Positions 43,529-53,799 of a stretch of 64,000 nt of DNA are shown here, in pieces. Position numbers and translations under genes: made by a program. The stretch comes from an uncultured Bacteroides sp. Its GTDB lineage: Bacteria > Bacteroidota > Bacteroidia > Bacteroidales > Bacteroidaceae. The stretch spans positions 186,001 to 250,000 of the forward strand of contig UQTJ01000001.1 in the NCBI GenBank assembly GCA_900544075.1, written 5' to 3'. Below the pieces are notes generated by a model. The model did no database searches, had not been told where the DNA came from, and saw only the letters and a program-made list of their open reading frames with translations. Every line of letters starts with the position of its first letter. Positions within the stretch are counted from its first letter, which is position 1.

Positions 43529-46500
43529 TTAGAACTGTATGTCAAGACCTACAGTATATATGCGGCTCTTAGGATAAGCACCCCAATCCAATCCTGGTGT
43601 CATCGGACTGTCTTTGGAATTAACTTCAGGATCGTAACCACTATAATTATCAAAACACAACAAGTTCTGTCCACTTGCATAAACCCTTAATTTTGAAACA
43701 TGGAACTTCTTAGTCCACTTTTGCGGAATTGTATATCCCAATGTAACATTCTTCAAACGAAGGAATGAACCATCTTCAACAAATCGTGAATAAACATCAT
43801 TCACAATGTAACCATCATATTTAGGAACTTTGTTAGAAGCATTTGTAGGACTCCATCTTTCGGCTACCTCACCAAGGAAGTTTTTACGTTCGCTACGTGA
43901 CTGTGTTGCAAACAAGCGAGTAGCATTGTAAATATCATTTCCATAGTTAAACTGGAACATAAAACTGAAGTCAACGCCATAAAAATTAAAGCTGTTTGTA
44001 ATACCTCCATACCATTTTGGCAATGCATGTCCTATTACAGTACGGTCATTTGTTGTTATAATTCCGTCACCATCCTGATCTTTATATTTAACATCACCTG
44101 GTTCCAATGCGCCATTATCCTGACGTACATTATTTGTTATACCTTCCTTAAGAATATACTCTCCTGTAGGAGTAACATAGAAATCAGAAGCCTGGTATAT
44201 TCCGTCAAACTCATAACCATAAATCAGACCAAGCGATTCGCCAACCTTTGCAATGTAATCATATTGTGTGAAGTTACTGTCAAAACCAGAACGTGCGTAC
44301 ATTGCATCTACTCCACTTGCCAATGATTTCAATTCATTTCTAATGAATGAAATATTAAAGTTGGTATCCCAGGTAAAATTTTTCTTTAATATATTTGTAC
44401 TTGTAAGGCTAAGTTCTATACCACGATTCTGTATTTTACCAATATTCTGCATCTGTGAATCAAATCCAGTGAAATGTGCAAGTGATTGCGACAGAAGCAA
44501 GTCCTTAGTATTCTTTATAAAGAAATCTGCAGTAACATTCAGTCTATTATCAAAGAGACCAAGATCAATACCAAGGTTAACTGTTGAAGAAGCCTCCCAT
44601 TTCAGATTAGAATTCTGAAGCTGTTTTGGAGTCAAAGTAGTAACCTGAGAGTTACCAATACCATATTTACCGTTTGTATAAAGGTCCATTGACAAGTAGT
44701 TAGAAATACGGTCGTTACCTACAAGTCCCCAACCAAAACGCACTTTAGCATTTGAAATCCATTCCAAATCTTTCATGAATTCCTCCTCACTAAGTCTCCA
44801 TGCAGTAGAGAAAGAAGGGAAGTATCCCCATTTGTTCTTCGGTGAGAAAACTGTTGAACCATCGGCACGGATTGTCGCCGTAACCAGATAACGGTCACCA
44901 TAATTATAAGTAGTCTGCGCAAAGAATGAAAGCAGACTGTTGTTATAATAATTTGAAGAAACCTCACTTGGTGTAGCTCCCATTCCTAAATTATTGTTTT
45001 CATTATTATAAATAGGGAAGTCCATTGCCAAGCCCTTTAACCATTCCTGACTCTTTGAAGATACTTCGTGTCCTAACATAACTGTATAGCTATGTTTCTT
45101 AATTTTCTGTCTCCATGTAAGAGTATTACTGTTCACCCAACGCATATCACGTATCATCTGACTATATCCATAAGGTTTCTGTCCGTTACGGTATGCCTCC
45201 TTCGAACCATCTTTATAGAATACGTCATTACGTGTATTTGTTGTGTTATAAGTTCCAGCAGTCTTGAATGTCACTCCCTTTATTATTTCCCAACTCAAAG
45301 AAGCATTTGCGGACCACATTTCAGCTCTTTTCTTATTGGTAACGCTCTGTGTCTGCATCACAGGATTCACCTGTGCAAGGCTTTCACCGGTTTCCAACAT
45401 TTCTGGGTCAATAGCAGTTGTAAGAAGTTCCTCATCCGTCATTCTTAAACCAGCAGTTGGACGTGCACTGATAATCTGTGCCAACATATTGAAACGTCCG
45501 TTATCGGCAGATGTTCCCTGTCCACGTCTGTTTGTCTGTGCATAGTTAAAAGTAGCATTGAATGATACATTCTTTGATATCTTTTGGTCAAAACGGAACT
45601 TCATTGTTGTACGGTCGAAACCACTATTATTGAAGATACCCTCTTCATCGTAACGCGAGAATGTTCCGGCATATTTACTCTTGTCATTACCACCTGTTAT
45701 AGTAATGTTATGATCTTGTGACCATGTTGGATTAAATGTTTCATCTTGCCAATCTACGCCACCCACTCCTATATAATCATCAAGTGACTGATAACGATAT
45801 GGCACTCCGTTATCATCATTGCCAGCCTTATAATATGTGTTGGCAAATTCAGGTTTCAATTCCACCTGCAACTTAACAAATTCATACGGGCTCAATACCG
45901 GCAATTTCTTCGAAATATTACGATGACTGGCTGAGCCATTATAATTGATTACAGGTTTACTTTCCTTTCCCTGACGAGTTGTAATCAATACAACACCGTT
46001 TGCTGCACGTGAACCATAAATTGCAGATGAAGAGGCATCCTTCAAAATCTGCATTGATTCGATATCAGCATCAGAAAGATATGATATATCATCCACCTGG
46101 AAACCATCAACAATATAGAGAGGAGAGTTATCACCTGTAAGTGTACCTACACCACGGATGTTAATACTGAAGCCTGACCCTGGAGCACCATCTGCCTGTA
46201 CAACCTGAACACCAGCAACTTGTCCTCCCAATGCACCGGCGATTGAACTACTCTTAAAACCTTTTAAATCTTCGGCTGCTACTGAAGCAATTGAACCTGT
46301 AAGGTCGGTCTTCTTCATTGAGCTATAACCTACTACTACAACTTCGTCTATAACCTTTGCATCTGGTTCAAGTTTTACTGTAACGTTATTCTGCCCCTGA
46401 TATGTCAGTTTACGATCTTTATAACCAACATATGAAAACTTAATAACAGCACCTTTTTTTACTTTTATAGTGAAATTACCATCAATATCGGTAATAGTAC

Positions 46501-46672
46501 CGCCTGATGTTCCTTCTACTGCAACAGTAGCACCTATAAGAGGCATATCGGCCTCATCAACCACCGTACCGTTCAATGTTTTTTGTGCATATAGGCTCAC
46601 TGACAATATCAATGTAAGAAGTGTAATAAAACTTCTATGACCTATACTTTTGGATATATTTATTAGATACAT
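43529..46672 (-). CDS. susC: SusC/RagA TonB-dependent transporter (heparin locus)
   Basis: Outer-membrane importer of heparin/heparan oligosaccharides. It has 1047 residues: signal peptide ending SLYAQ, carboxypeptidase-regulatory-like domain (GTVVDEADMPLIGATVAVEG), TonB plug with EVVVVGYSSMKKTDLTGSIA and PLYIVDGFQVDDI, and a barrel ending RIYTVGLDIQF with terminal Phe. It lies 71 nt before susD and 60 nt after the surface glycan-binding protein. Confidence 0.95.
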   Translation of the reverse strand: MYLINISKSIGHRSFITLLTLILSVSLYAQKTLNGTVVDEADMPLIGATVAVEGTSGGTITDIDGNFTIKVKKGAVIKFSYVGYKDRKLTYQGQNNVTVKLEPDAKVIDEVVVVGYSSMKKTDLTGSIASVAAEDLKGFKSSSIAGALGGQVAGVQVVQADGAPGSGFSINIRGVGTLTGDNSPLYIVDGFQVDDISYLSDADIESMQILKDASSSAIYGSRAANGVVLITTRQGKESKPVINYNGSASHRNISKKLPVLSPYEFVKLQVELKPEFANTYYKAGNDDNGVPYRYQSLDDYIGVGGVDWQDETFNPTWSQDHNITITGGNDKSKYAGTFSRYDEEGIFNNSGFDRTTMKFRFDQKISKNVSFNATFNYAQTNRRGQGTSADNGRFNMLAQIISARPTAGLRMTDEELLTTAIDPEMLETGESLAQVNPVMQTQSVTNKKRAEMWSANASLSWEIIKGVTFKTAGTYNTTNTRNDVFYKDGSKEAYRNGQKPYGYSQMIRDMRWVNSNTLTWRQKIKKHSYTVMLGHEVSSKSQEWLKGLAMDFPIYNNENNNLGMGATPSEVSSNYYNNSLLSFFAQTTYNYGDRYLVTATIRADGSTVFSPKNKWGYFPSFSTAWRLSEEEFMKDLEWISNAKVRFGWGLVGNDRISNYLSMDLYTNGKYGIGNSQVTTLTPKQLQNSNLKWEASSTVNLGIDLGLFDNRLNVTADFFIKNTKDLLLSQSLAHFTGFDSQMQNIGKIQNRGIELSLTSTNILKKNFTWDTNFNISFIRNELKSLASGVDAMYARSGFDSNFTQYDYIAKVGESLGLIYGYEFDGIYQASDFYVTPTGEYILKEGITNNVRQDNGALEPGDVKYKDQDGDGIITTNDRTVIGHALPKWYGGITNSFNFYGVDFSFMFQFNYGNDIYNATRLFATQSRSERKNFLGEVAERWSPTNASNKVPKYDGYIVNDVYSRFVEDGSFLRLKNVTLGYTIPQKWTKKFHVSKLRVYASGQNLLCFDNYSGYDPEVNSKDSPMTPGLDWGAYPKSRIYTVGLDIQF

Positions 46673-46707
46673 AGTCTATTTATTAATTTTTTTCTTTATT
46701 TTTTTTG

Positions 46708-46727
46708 AATGGTATTTAAACACCATT
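46708..46727 (-). other. Small inverted repeat between SGBP and susC
   Basis: AATGGT (46708-46713) and ACCATT (46722-46727) flank an 8-nt AT loop just after the SGBP stop; on the transcript an A-rich run and not a U-run follows. It is likely an intercistronic hairpin. Confidence 0.35.
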
Positions 46728-46732
46728 TTAAA

Positions 46733-49069
46733 TCAGTTATTCTCATTTACATAGTCTTTATCAAACCATATAGCTAGGTAGAAATCCGAGTTTGTTTTTC
46801 CAGGAGGATTTGTTCCATCAACACTGAATTTGAATTTACCAGTGAGAACTCCGTCTGCCCATCCATCGTAATACCACTTCTTTGGATTTACAACAACTGA
46901 GAACCTATTATCAACTTTTGCATTATTTATGTATGCCAAATAGTCTGAAGGATTAGTTTTCACCTTGTTTCCATCCCAATATGAAACAGGAAGATTAGTT
47001 CCATAATTACCTGAAGCCCCATTTTCATTCCATAGATTTTTTAAGAATTTACATCCTGGGGTTTGATCAACACGACCTTCGTCAAACGGTGTCCCTTCAG
47101 AATCACATCCTTCAAGATTGAAATAATTAATTGTATTGTAATAATCGATATATACCTTTGACAAGTCAATGTTATTACCAGTTATTACAGGAGGCAATGA
47201 AGTTCCACCATTGTTTGGATTAACACGTAATACGAACGGAGTATATTCTATGGTAACACCTGCAACAGGCTTTGAATAGTTAATAAATACAGGGAATGTA
47301 CGATCAAAAGCATCATTACCTTCTCCCACAGTAGCTGTAATGAATAAAACAGCCATAGAATATTTATTGAAATTATCTTGTGTTACACCAGCTGCAGTAA
47401 TTTCACCTGTATTTGTATCAATAACAATATTTGCAGAATGATGCTTACCTGCCAATTTCCACGTCATCTTACGCCCTTCTTGTATGTCTGTTTTTGGATT
47501 TAGACTAACAACCCTTACCTCATCCAATTTAGTAAATCTAAACTGATTATCATATATGTTACCAGGTGTCTGATCATCCACAAGATTATTACCGTAACTT
47601 ATATATGTGAAATAATTAGGATTTTCTATAACGTTTATCGCCAATTTACCTTGAGCCTCACTCTTGAAATTTTTTGCCTTTACAGTTACTTCAAATGTAC
47701 CTTGTGGGAGCGTGTTGTATTTAGCTACGCTTACCTCCCCAGTGGTATTGTTTATTGAGAAATATTCTGCATATTCTTCAGGCATATCAACAAATGAGTA
47801 TTCCACATTAGTAGCTGCATCCAAACCACCACCTTGAGGTTTGCTTGATATATAACTCATACCTTGTTTCATATCTTTAACCTCATATGTGAAATCTGCT
47901 AATGGATCCATCCAATCAATTACATTTAATGTCAAAGCATCTGTTCCGTTAAATTCACCGTATGGATTTGTAACCTTTACAGACACCTTATATGTATCTC
48001 CATTAGCAAAATTATGAGTATTTGGTACATAAATCACTCCTGTAACATCATCAATAGAGAAAAATGCCTTTTCTGCTTCAGAAGCATCTGTAAAATCCAA
48101 AGTTCCTCCTGAACTTTTCTTTATTGCAGTAATTTCATAAGTAGCATTCATACTTGAGCCCTCAATAAGTGGCTTAGAACTGGTAAAATCACCTTTTGGT
48201 TTTGATGCTTCTCCCTCAATTCCTGTTTCAATAGTTCCAATCTTATACGATATTGCAGAAGGAGCGTCAGTAAAATTAACCGTCAATGCATCTGCAAATA
48301 AACCATCTTCTTCCTCAAGTGAAGAAGATGCAGCTGTTGTAAGTTTAAGATCAATCTTATAAGTACCAGCCTTTACAACGGCATCATCATATTCACTACT
48401 CTTATTTATAGAGATAACCCCTGTTTCTGAAATAGAGAACAAGTTAACCTTAGTGTTATTTATTATAGTTTCAGAATCATCAGAACCTACTCTAACCACA
48501 TTTGAAATTTTGTAGCCTGTTATAGTTATGTGTTCTTTAGTATTTTCGGTTGTTACCTGAGCTGTTGGGAATACTGCTTCGCTATCCTTGTTTTTAACAT
48601 CTGCCAATTTTACTTCCAATAAATCAGGAGTAACTTTTATACCTTCTGGAACTGCTTTAAGAAAGTTTACTTCTACTGCATTAGGGAATGTGTATAATGT
48701 ACCTGCTGCTTGACATGATATGGAAAGTATATATTTCCCAACATTCATGTCTTTTGTACTGTTTATGTATATCTCACCATTTTCAGTGTTTATAGTAAAA
48801 CATTCACCTGTATATGATTCAGACACATCACCCAAAGAATATGTCACACTAGTAATTTTAAAATCATATGGTGTAGCACCTTTATATGTAGGACTTGCTA
48901 TAACACCGGTCATAGATGGACCGATATCAGTCATACTTGTATAATACAAGGCAAAACTGCCATCATCTGTTGTGAAATCATCTTTACAAGACGAAATCCC
49001 TAACACAATAGCCAGCATAGCTATAATGCAACCGATAGTCTTACTGTAAAATCTATCTTTCATTTTCAT
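46733..49069 (-). CDS. Surface glycan-binding lipoprotein with cadherin/Ig-like repeats
   Basis: Probably the SusE-position heparin-binding protein. The 778-residue protein has a lipobox (ISSC, Cys28) followed by CKDDFT, matching the K-D-D surface-export signal. The body is a chain of beta-sandwich modules of about 100 residues, each with a recurring strand such as FSINNTTGEVSVAKY, FSIDDVTGVIYVPN, LFSISETGVISINKS and ITINTENGEIYINS, a cadherin-like pattern. No catalytic motif. It is located between PL12_2 and susC, as in the BT4661 position. Confidence 0.82.
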   Translation of the reverse strand: MKMKDRFYSKTIGCIIAMLAIVLGISSCKDDFTTDDGSFALYYTSMTDIGPSMTGVIASPTYKGATPYDFKITSVTYSLGDVSESYTGECFTINTENGEIYINSTKDMNVGKYILSISCQAAGTLYTFPNAVEVNFLKAVPEGIKVTPDLLEVKLADVKNKDSEAVFPTAQVTTENTKEHITITGYKISNVVRVGSDDSETIINNTKVNLFSISETGVISINKSSEYDDAVVKAGTYKIDLKLTTAASSSLEEEDGLFADALTVNFTDAPSAISYKIGTIETGIEGEASKPKGDFTSSKPLIEGSSMNATYEITAIKKSSGGTLDFTDASEAEKAFFSIDDVTGVIYVPNTHNFANGDTYKVSVKVTNPYGEFNGTDALTLNVIDWMDPLADFTYEVKDMKQGMSYISSKPQGGGLDAATNVEYSFVDMPEEYAEYFSINNTTGEVSVAKYNTLPQGTFEVTVKAKNFKSEAQGKLAINVIENPNYFTYISYGNNLVDDQTPGNIYDNQFRFTKLDEVRVVSLNPKTDIQEGRKMTWKLAGKHHSANIVIDTNTGEITAAGVTQDNFNKYSMAVLFITATVGEGNDAFDRTFPVFINYSKPVAGVTIEYTPFVLRVNPNNGGTSLPPVITGNNIDLSKVYIDYYNTINYFNLEGCDSEGTPFDEGRVDQTPGCKFLKNLWNENGASGNYGTNLPVSYWDGNKVKTNPSDYLAYINNAKVDNRFSVVVNPKKWYYDGWADGVLTGKFKFSVDGTNPPGKTNSDFYLAIWFDKDYVNENN

Positions 49070-49095
49070 TGTATATAGAATTAGTTAATAAATTA

Positions 49096-51393
49096 TTATA
49101 ATGTATATTTTAATTCATATGTCTGACCGTCAACCGTTACTTTTATGGCTGCACCATCCGGGTGGAATGTACCGGCTGTAGCACCCACGTTATCAGTAAA
49201 TTCGGCAGAAATATTGCTACCGTCCCCAGCAGTACCATCAGAAGGATAAAGGACTGTGATTAATCTTGCTGCAACATTCTCAAGGTTCTTCGGTATGTTC
49301 AAATGTACCTGAAGCCAGTCGCGCTTCTTGCCAACCATAGTTCCTGTATTATCTGATATTGGCAATTCATCCGCTTTTTTACCCAATCCCATATCAAAGC
49401 CACTTTTTGTTTCTACAAACGATTTAATCAAAAGATTGCTTCCAGACAATTTTGTTTTCGCATAGGCACTCATGCCGTCACTACTTTTTACTGGAGCATC
49501 AATACCGTTGACATTACATTCCGGCTTGCTTAAATCTTCAATTTTCTTTGGTTCTTCACCTGCCTCGGAATACAAATGGAAATTCAGATTAACCTTTTTA
49601 CCACCGTCTGCAACACTTGAGGAATATCCTTCATCTACAAGCACAACAAATTTATTGTCCACCATATATATCGCACGGCGGTGTTTAAAGTCACCGTTCA
49701 TAACGTTTGTATTATCGCTGTTCAATGGACCAGCCATATAAGGAGTGTTTTCAGTAACAATCAGTTCATAATTAGAGCCAGACTCGTGTTTCAACATCTT
49801 TCCGGTAGTAGTCTTTTCCGTCGGCTTGCCGTTTTCATTAAAGAATATATTCTTTGTATATATAGACATGGTATTATGAAGAACATATTGTCTATATTTA
49901 CCACGCATTCCGGTAGCATCAGGGTCATCATAAGAATATACACCTGCATCAGGCAGGAAGTTCCTACCCTTGTACCAGAAGCTAAATGTACCGTTGTCCG
50001 GCTGGCAATGCCATTCCTTCACACTGTTATCGTTATTTTTATGTATCACCATCATGCCGTCGTTAGCGCCCCAATTGGCAGTACGAAGCATATAATATCC
50101 CGCAACATCGTATGCTTTGCTTTTCCATGTCGGCTTTGTTCCTCCTTTTGCTCCTTCCCAAGCCATCCACTTGAGTTCTTCATCTTCTGGGAAGACAGCA
50201 AGATAGTCTTTCAGACGGTTCATCAACGTAGATTTAGCATATGAGCTTGAACGTGTGTCATTGAAATTGTCAATAGTATAGTTCGGATAAATCATATCCT
50301 TAACGAAAGAAACCGCATTTGTCAGTTTTTCTATATAACCTGAAGGTAAAATATCCAGTCTGTTGTTAGCCTTTGCAAGGTTATACACTTCCAGATAATC
50401 GGAGATGGCAGCTATATGGTAGCTCAAATCCAGATCTACATGAACACCGTCAAAAAGAAACTGTTCGTCCATATTCATTGTCTGAAGCCCTTCAGTTACC
50501 CATTGCTCCGCATTCTTGAACTCAGGCATCAGAATACCTGCCGATACGACCGCCTGTCCCTGTGTGGCACGGATATTGCCTTCGGATATATAATTCATTC
50601 TTATCATCTCTACGTTTTCGGCAAATGCGTTAAGCACAGTTGTCAGCCACTCCGGAGTGAAGTTTGGAGAATTCAGATAACAAGGTATAACATTAAGCTG
50701 CGATAAAACTCTCTCTGCCGGCTGTAAAGCCTTCCATTCATAACCCGGCTCAAGATTGTAAATCTTAGGGTCATCGAACGGCGCGTTAGGGCAAGGATAT
50801 TTAGCCATCCAGCTTGTATATACATCAACCCAGTTGTTGAAGTAAGCCTCGTTCTTTGTGTAAGCATATGCCTTTGCCTGTGGCTCCATCCACTGATGAC
50901 GGTGCTGCTGATAATAGAACTCACGGTCAACGCCCTGCACATCAGGTTTAAAGCCCCAATTAATTGTACCGTCATTGTTTTTAAAAGAATAATAAATATC
51001 TTTGTCATCCGTGTCACCTTTTGTCTCCACAAATTTGGCAACAACAAATCTATAGTCCAAAGCCTGATTAGCTTTGTTTATATCCACTGCACTTGCAGTA
51101 ACAAAAGCCGGAACAGCCGGATTAACCACATTACTCCTCCACCTGTAATACTCCAACAACTCCTTAGCCGCCAGATAATGTTCGCCAGCCTCATAGTGCT
51201 GTTTTACCTTTTCAAGTCCGGGATAGTCCAGATTAAGTTTCGAGAAGACATCGCCTTTAACCACCTCGTTTGGTTTTGTTTCTACAGGCAATGTAGGTTC
51301 CTTGATTCCATCCGGCACAAAAATGCCAGAATCGTCAGTACATGAATTGAGCATCATCGCTCCGCCAAGTAAACAGAAAAATAGCTTTTTCAT
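49096..51393 (-). CDS. Heparinase II/III-family lyase, PL12_2-like lipoprotein
   Basis: A 765-residue heparin/heparan lyase with a lipobox (LNSC, Cys18) and CTDDSG, so probably surface exposed. An NLDYPGLEKVKQHYEAG stretch is shared with the other two lyases. Family catalytic positions are present: Asn273 in EGNIRATQGQ, Tyr325 in DLSYHIAAI and His462 in WHCQPDNGTFSF. It differs from the PL12 pair by longer loops and the substitution of HLLFEAQR by IRATQGQ, as expected for a separate subfamily (compare BT4662). It has its own upstream region with four phased repeats (51479-51548), and the SGBP gene follows 26 nt downstream. Confidence 0.9.
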   Translation of the reverse strand: MKKLFFCLLGGAMMLNSCTDDSGIFVPDGIKEPTLPVETKPNEVVKGDVFSKLNLDYPGLEKVKQHYEAGEHYLAAKELLEYYRWRSNVVNPAVPAFVTASAVDINKANQALDYRFVVAKFVETKGDTDDKDIYYSFKNNDGTINWGFKPDVQGVDREFYYQQHRHQWMEPQAKAYAYTKNEAYFNNWVDVYTSWMAKYPCPNAPFDDPKIYNLEPGYEWKALQPAERVLSQLNVIPCYLNSPNFTPEWLTTVLNAFAENVEMIRMNYISEGNIRATQGQAVVSAGILMPEFKNAEQWVTEGLQTMNMDEQFLFDGVHVDLDLSYHIAAISDYLEVYNLAKANNRLDILPSGYIEKLTNAVSFVKDMIYPNYTIDNFNDTRSSSYAKSTLMNRLKDYLAVFPEDEELKWMAWEGAKGGTKPTWKSKAYDVAGYYMLRTANWGANDGMMVIHKNNDNSVKEWHCQPDNGTFSFWYKGRNFLPDAGVYSYDDPDATGMRGKYRQYVLHNTMSIYTKNIFFNENGKPTEKTTTGKMLKHESGSNYELIVTENTPYMAGPLNSDNTNVMNGDFKHRRAIYMVDNKFVVLVDEGYSSSVADGGKKVNLNFHLYSEAGEEPKKIEDLSKPECNVNGIDAPVKSSDGMSAYAKTKLSGSNLLIKSFVETKSGFDMGLGKKADELPISDNTGTMVGKKRDWLQVHLNIPKNLENVAARLITVLYPSDGTAGDGSNISAEFTDNVGATAGTFHPDGAAIKVTVDGQTYELKYTL

Positions 51394-51478
51394 AATACTT
51401 AAAAATTAAGATTTATAATTAAACTTTCATTTTCTCTTTTGCAAAGTTCTAAAATTTAATGCACTATATTGGTGTAGC

Positions 51479-51548
51479 TTGTGCCAGTTAATTACAAGTC
51501 TGTCCAATACATTTCAATATTGTACAAAATCATTATATTTTTGTGTAA
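51479..51548 (-). promoter_or_regulatory. Four phased TTGnACAA-like repeats upstream of PL12_2
   Basis: On the plus strand TTGTGCCA (51479), CTGTCCAA (51500), TTGTACAA (51520) and TTGTGTAA (51541) start 21, 20 and 21 bp apart; in gene sense they read TGGCACAA, TTGGACAG, TTGTACAA and TTACACAA. The same element occurs twice upstream of the next lyase. It fits a multi-site activator. The 238-bp gap has only a weak -7 (GAACTTTG, 51449-51442). Confidence 0.5.
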
Positions 51549-51631
51549 TGGCTCATTCCGGGCATACAAATAGTAATAAAATCAAGTTTGTTTCAGCAGA
51601 TGAGAGTAGCTGTAAGTTTCCCTTTGTCAAT

Positions 51632-53710
51632 TTAATCTGTTACTCCTGTTATATCACATTCCAAACTTTTCTTCACACTTCCGATACTTATCCCGACACC
51701 TATTTTCCCATTGGAATATCCACCATCTGTAAATCTTGCATCTATTTCAGGATATTCATTTACAGAAGTTACCGGATATATCACAGTGATGTATCTCACT
51801 GGAGTGGTATCTGTTTTCTTCGCATCGTACGATACGGATGTTCGTTGTGTCTTTTCATTATATTTTACGGACTGCCATCCCTCTTTCTCATTCATAGTGA
51901 TTGCATGGTCCGAAAAGCATTGTAACTTTACATTGCTATTACCTCTATAGTTTGTATATATTGCATTTTCACCTTTTACAAGCCTGACATCCGATGGTGT
52001 CTCACACATATGATAGTTAAGGTTAATAGTACCCTTCGCATTTCCTATGGCCTCGTCAACGAGTACAAAATATTTCTTATCAACGAAAAACACTGTACGT
52101 CTGTGTTTGAGATTTGAGTAATGCCGGTTTTCAGTTGTCATCACCTGAATGTTACTTTCCGGCTTCCACAACAACAGTTTGGAATCTGTAGTCTCTATAT
52201 TCTTACCGTCCATAGTCAATGTGTTATGCACCTGTGTCTGTCTGAACCATTCTCTTTTTGCATTCACCGCCGCATCGCCGGCATATATATAGCAACCGCT
52301 ATCGGTAAAAAGTCTTTTTCCGTTAAACCATAATTCGAAAGTGCCGTTATCCGGCTGACAGTGGAAAAATGCGGGAGGACCGGCCTTCAAGACCATAACC
52401 ACATCATTCTGTCCCCAACCACTACGGAAAGTCATAAATCCTGAAGTTTTTGAGGCATGCGATTCATATGGCAGCAGTTCGCCTTCCCTACCTTCTGTAG
52501 CATAATACTTTATCCACTGACAATCAGGAAAAATATCAAGCCATTCCCTATAATTGCGTTTTATGACTGAAGCAGAGCCTAACTTTGTATCGCCAAAACA
52601 CGGGTGCATCATATCCGGGAAACAGATATTGGTATAAAATTCTATCATATTCCTGATAGCAGACAGATATTCCGGAGGAAACACGTCATTTGCATTATTC
52701 ACAGATGTCATTCTCAATGCTCTGCAAAAGGAGTTTATCGCTCCAAGATGGTAACCCGGATCCAATTCGAACTGCCCTCCGTCATCATATACCTGTTTCT
52801 TTATCTCCCTGTTCAATATCTCCACTCCACTGTCGGACCATGCCTTAGCCCTCTTGAATTCAGGAAAGAACACTCCGGCATACACCATTCTTTGGGCTTC
52901 AAAAAGAAGATGGTTACCCTTTTCAGAATAATCATATATAATCCGTTCGCAATGACGGGAATAATTCCACAGAAATGTCATAAGGAAATCCGAAGTAAAA
53001 TTCGGCGATGAATTAAAAAGGAGGAATTGCAATATCTGGTCTTGAATACGATGGCTGGTTTCCAACTGACGCCATGCAAAGCGATAGTTTTCACGTTCAG
53101 CGGCAGTTCCGTTTTTCTGGCTCATCGGGTTTTTCTTAATCCAGTCAAGGTATTGCGAAATCCATTCTCGGGCATACTTTTCATCTTTAGTCTGATAATA
53201 CACTTTTCCCATAGGTACGAACCAGTAATGGCGGTGAAGCTGATAACGCAGTTCATTGTCTTTCACCGGCCAGTAAGTCCAGTCTATATCATCGCCATAA
53301 AAATATGGAGGATAGCCATCATGTGCCTGAAACATATGTCCGAGCGCATCATCTGCCTTTTTCCGGTCACCGGCAGTTACTTTCATATTTTCCAGGTCCA
53401 GTTCCGGCTGTTTTATTCCGGTTCTATTACGATAATATGAAAGAAGATTCTCAGCGGCTGTCTGATAATCGCCCTGTTCAAAAGCAGCCTTTACATTTCC
53501 AAGTCCTGGATACTCTAAATTCAGGAGTGAGAGAACGTCCTTGTATTCAGCATTTTCATAATCCGTTCCATCATCAGGGGTATCATCTTCCCCCGGCTCA
53601 TCCGGCGTTTCGGAAGGGGTATTATGTTCATTGTCACCGGGTATGACAGTTTCATTCTGACGGGAACATGCTATAATAAGGAATAATATAAGCAGATAGC
53701 TTTTTTTCAT
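51632..53710 (-). CDS. PL12 heparan lyase, lipoprotein paralogue
   Basis: A 692-residue lyase closely like the periplasmic PL12 at 38124-40130 (WPVKDNELRYQLHRHYWF, GNHLLFEAQRMVYAG, HCQPDNGTFELWFNGKRLF). Catalytic residues Asn266, Tyr320 and His450 are conserved, so activity is expected. It differs in having a lipobox (LIIAC, Cys15) and a Pro/Asp/Glu-rich linker (about 18-55), suggesting exposure away from the membrane. The start is set at 53710 (MKKSYLL); the 48-nt upstream extension would bury the lipobox. It is the first gene of the locus on this side, in the position where I would have expected the HTCS regulator. Confidence 0.9.
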   Translation of the reverse strand: MKKSYLLILFLIIACSRQNETVIPGDNEHNTPSETPDEPGEDDTPDDGTDYENAEYKDVLSLLNLEYPGLGNVKAAFEQGDYQTAAENLLSYYRNRTGIKQPELDLENMKVTAGDRKKADDALGHMFQAHDGYPPYFYGDDIDWTYWPVKDNELRYQLHRHYWFVPMGKVYYQTKDEKYAREWISQYLDWIKKNPMSQKNGTAAERENYRFAWRQLETSHRIQDQILQFLLFNSSPNFTSDFLMTFLWNYSRHCERIIYDYSEKGNHLLFEAQRMVYAGVFFPEFKRAKAWSDSGVEILNREIKKQVYDDGGQFELDPGYHLGAINSFCRALRMTSVNNANDVFPPEYLSAIRNMIEFYTNICFPDMMHPCFGDTKLGSASVIKRNYREWLDIFPDCQWIKYYATEGREGELLPYESHASKTSGFMTFRSGWGQNDVVMVLKAGPPAFFHCQPDNGTFELWFNGKRLFTDSGCYIYAGDAAVNAKREWFRQTQVHNTLTMDGKNIETTDSKLLLWKPESNIQVMTTENRHYSNLKHRRTVFFVDKKYFVLVDEAIGNAKGTINLNYHMCETPSDVRLVKGENAIYTNYRGNSNVKLQCFSDHAITMNEKEGWQSVKYNEKTQRTSVSYDAKKTDTTPVRYITVIYPVTSVNEYPEIDARFTDGGYSNGKIGVGISIGSVKKSLECDITGVTD

Positions 53711-53729
53711 AATAAAGTCTGTTTTGTTA

Positions 53730-53758
53730 CAAAGGTCGCTCTTTTTACAGTTAAACAA
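53730..53758 (-). promoter_or_regulatory. Promoter of the lipoprotein PL12 gene
   Basis: Minus strand: -33 TTG at 53758-53756, 18-bp spacer, -7 GACCTTTG at 53737-53730 (one mismatch to TAnnTTTG). The predicted leader is about 12 nt. Confidence 0.45.
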
Positions 53759-53799
53759 TTCCCGGATTGTTTTAGTTCATTATCATAACAGACTTAATA

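Noticed and set aside
53711..53758. Upstream start of the lipoprotein PL12 gene
   Set aside because: It would put 16 polar residues before the signal peptide and overlap the -7 box.
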